Below are positions 6,142 to 6,372 of a stretch of DNA of 6,372 bases, piece after piece. The notes beneath the pieces were generated by a model, which was not told where the DNA came from, ran no database searches, and saw only the letters and a program-made list of their open reading frames with translations. The stretch spans positions 1 through 6,372 of the forward strand of contig SKZG01000029.1 of NCBI GenBank assembly GCA_007127495.1. Direction: 5' to 3'. Positions within the stretch are counted from its first letter, which is position 1; each line of letters opens with the position of its first letter. Origin of the DNA: Planctomycetales bacterium. GTDB taxonomy: Bacteria; Planctomycetota; Planctomycetia; Pirellulales; Thermoguttaceae. The translations under genes and the position numbers were made by a program.

Positions 6142-6170
6142 TTGACGCCGTGTGCGAGTTTTGCTAAATG
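6142..6170 (+). promoter_or_regulatory. Candidate tRNA-Glu promoter
   Basis: TTGACG (6142-6147, five of six to consensus) is followed after 17 bp by TAAATG (6165-6170), which is preceded by the extended -10 dinucleotide TG (6162-6163). Transcription would start near 6177, about 44 nt before the tRNA. The position between the kinase stop and the tRNA supports it, but the -10 hexamer is weak. A CGGGC-GTT-GCCCG hairpin at 6183-6195 would lie in the tRNA leader or act as the 3' end of the kinase transcript; it has no T tract. Confidence 0.45.
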
Positions 6171-6220
6171 TTAATGGTTTGTCGGGCGTTGCCCGGCCGA
6201 AACAGCGTGAATACGTCCCC

Positions 6221-6293
6221 GCCCCCTTCGTCTAGTGGCCCAGGACGTCGGATTCTCAGTCCGAAAACAGGGGTTCGATTCCCCTAGGGGGTA
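6221..6293 (+). tRNA. tRNA-Glu (anticodon CTC)
   Basis: All arms fold. The acceptor stem pairs GCCCCCT (6221-6227) with AGGGGGT (6286-6292), with a G-U pair at the first position and A as discriminator (6293). The D arm begins GTCT at 6230. The anticodon stem TCGGA/TCCGA (6248-6252, 6260-6264) closes the loop TTCTCAG, with anticodon CTC at 6255-6257, which reads GAG. The T arm is AGGGG-TTCGATT-CCCCT (6269-6285). The 3' CCA is not encoded (CTG follows) and must be added by a CCA-adding enzyme. The tRNA is 73 nt with a short four-base variable loop. The gene is used for translation and supplies glutamyl-tRNA, which in most bacteria also feeds tetrapyrrole synthesis. Confidence 0.97.
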
Positions 6294-6311
6294 CTGGTAC
6301 ACTTGTACAGT
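6293..6311 (+). terminator. Hairpin directly after tRNA-Glu
   Basis: ACTG (6293-6296) and TAC (6298-6300) pair with GTA (6305-6307) and CAGT (6308-6311), giving 7 bp with one bulged G and the loop ACTT. It begins at the last base of the tRNA. No T tract follows, so it may be a processing signal or a weak transcript end and not an intrinsic terminator. The remaining 61 bases to the window end show only a short GCCG/CGGC hairpin and no gene. Confidence 0.3.
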
Positions 6312-6372
6312 ATATGCCGCAATCGGCCGTATTATGCCTAAGTGCTTGCCGCTCTTCACTTTGCGCCGGGCC

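Noticed and set aside
6183..6195. Intrinsic terminator after the kinase gene (CGGGC-GTT-GCCCG)
   Set aside because: No T tract follows, and the hairpin lies downstream of the probable tRNA promoter, so a terminator call is not supported.
6171..6359. Small minus-strand open frame containing LGESNPCFRTENP
   Set aside because: This is the reverse translation of the tRNA-Glu gene, a frequent false annotation.
1..6372. CRISPR array, insertion sequence or integrated element at the tRNA
   Set aside because: No regularly spaced repeats, transposase, integrase or duplicated tRNA 3' end is visible; only 79 bases follow the tRNA, so an attachment site cannot be judged.

Overview
The window looks like a chromosomal segment of a GC-rich planctomycete, most likely of the Pirellulales type (inference). 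Three things suggest this: an N-terminal domain of the kind 'DPYRKWLGIP...HYRLLGI...NELSAARVCLLDP', which I know as a planctomycete hallmark placed ahead of varied sensor or scaffold domains; a PEP-CTERM exported protein; and a membrane-anchored serine/threonine kinase with a C-terminal helical-repeat region. The two larger genes have no recognisable Shine-Dalgarno sequence, which is common in this phylum.

Layout. Bases 1-467 are non-coding. They hold several short hairpins, a textbook sigma70-type promoter (TTGACA, 17 bp, AATAAT) and three exact copies of the 9-mer GGCAATTGG around that promoter. A strong AAGGAGG ribosome binding site sets the start of the first gene (468-1262), a secreted beta-rich PEP-CTERM protein of 264 residues. 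Three bases after its stop lies a long imperfect inverted repeat (1265-1313) that probably marks the transcript end. A 317-base intergenic stretch (1263-1579) with a weaker promoter candidate and further hairpins leads to a 971-residue protein (1580-4495). This protein joins an HPD-less J-like domain, a Pro/Ala linker, one membrane helix, seven WD40 repeats and a squalene-cyclase/prenyltransferase-type alpha-toroid domain. After 28 bases comes a Hanks-type Ser/Thr kinase with one membrane helix and a TPR-like C-terminal region (4524-6119). The window ends with a complete tRNA-Glu (anticodon CTC, 6221-6293) with its own probable promoter.

How the genes may work together. The fusion protein and the kinase are co-directional and closely spaced, so they are probably co-transcribed. 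Both have a cytoplasm-type N-terminal domain, one membrane helix and a protein-interaction C-terminal part. The simplest reading is a two-protein signalling module at the membrane, in which the WD40/toroid protein is scaffold, sensor or substrate for the kinase. This is inference from architecture and position. The PEP-CTERM gene has its own promoter and a probable 3' structure, so it is probably an independent unit. No mobile element, CRISPR array or convincing metabolite riboswitch is visible.
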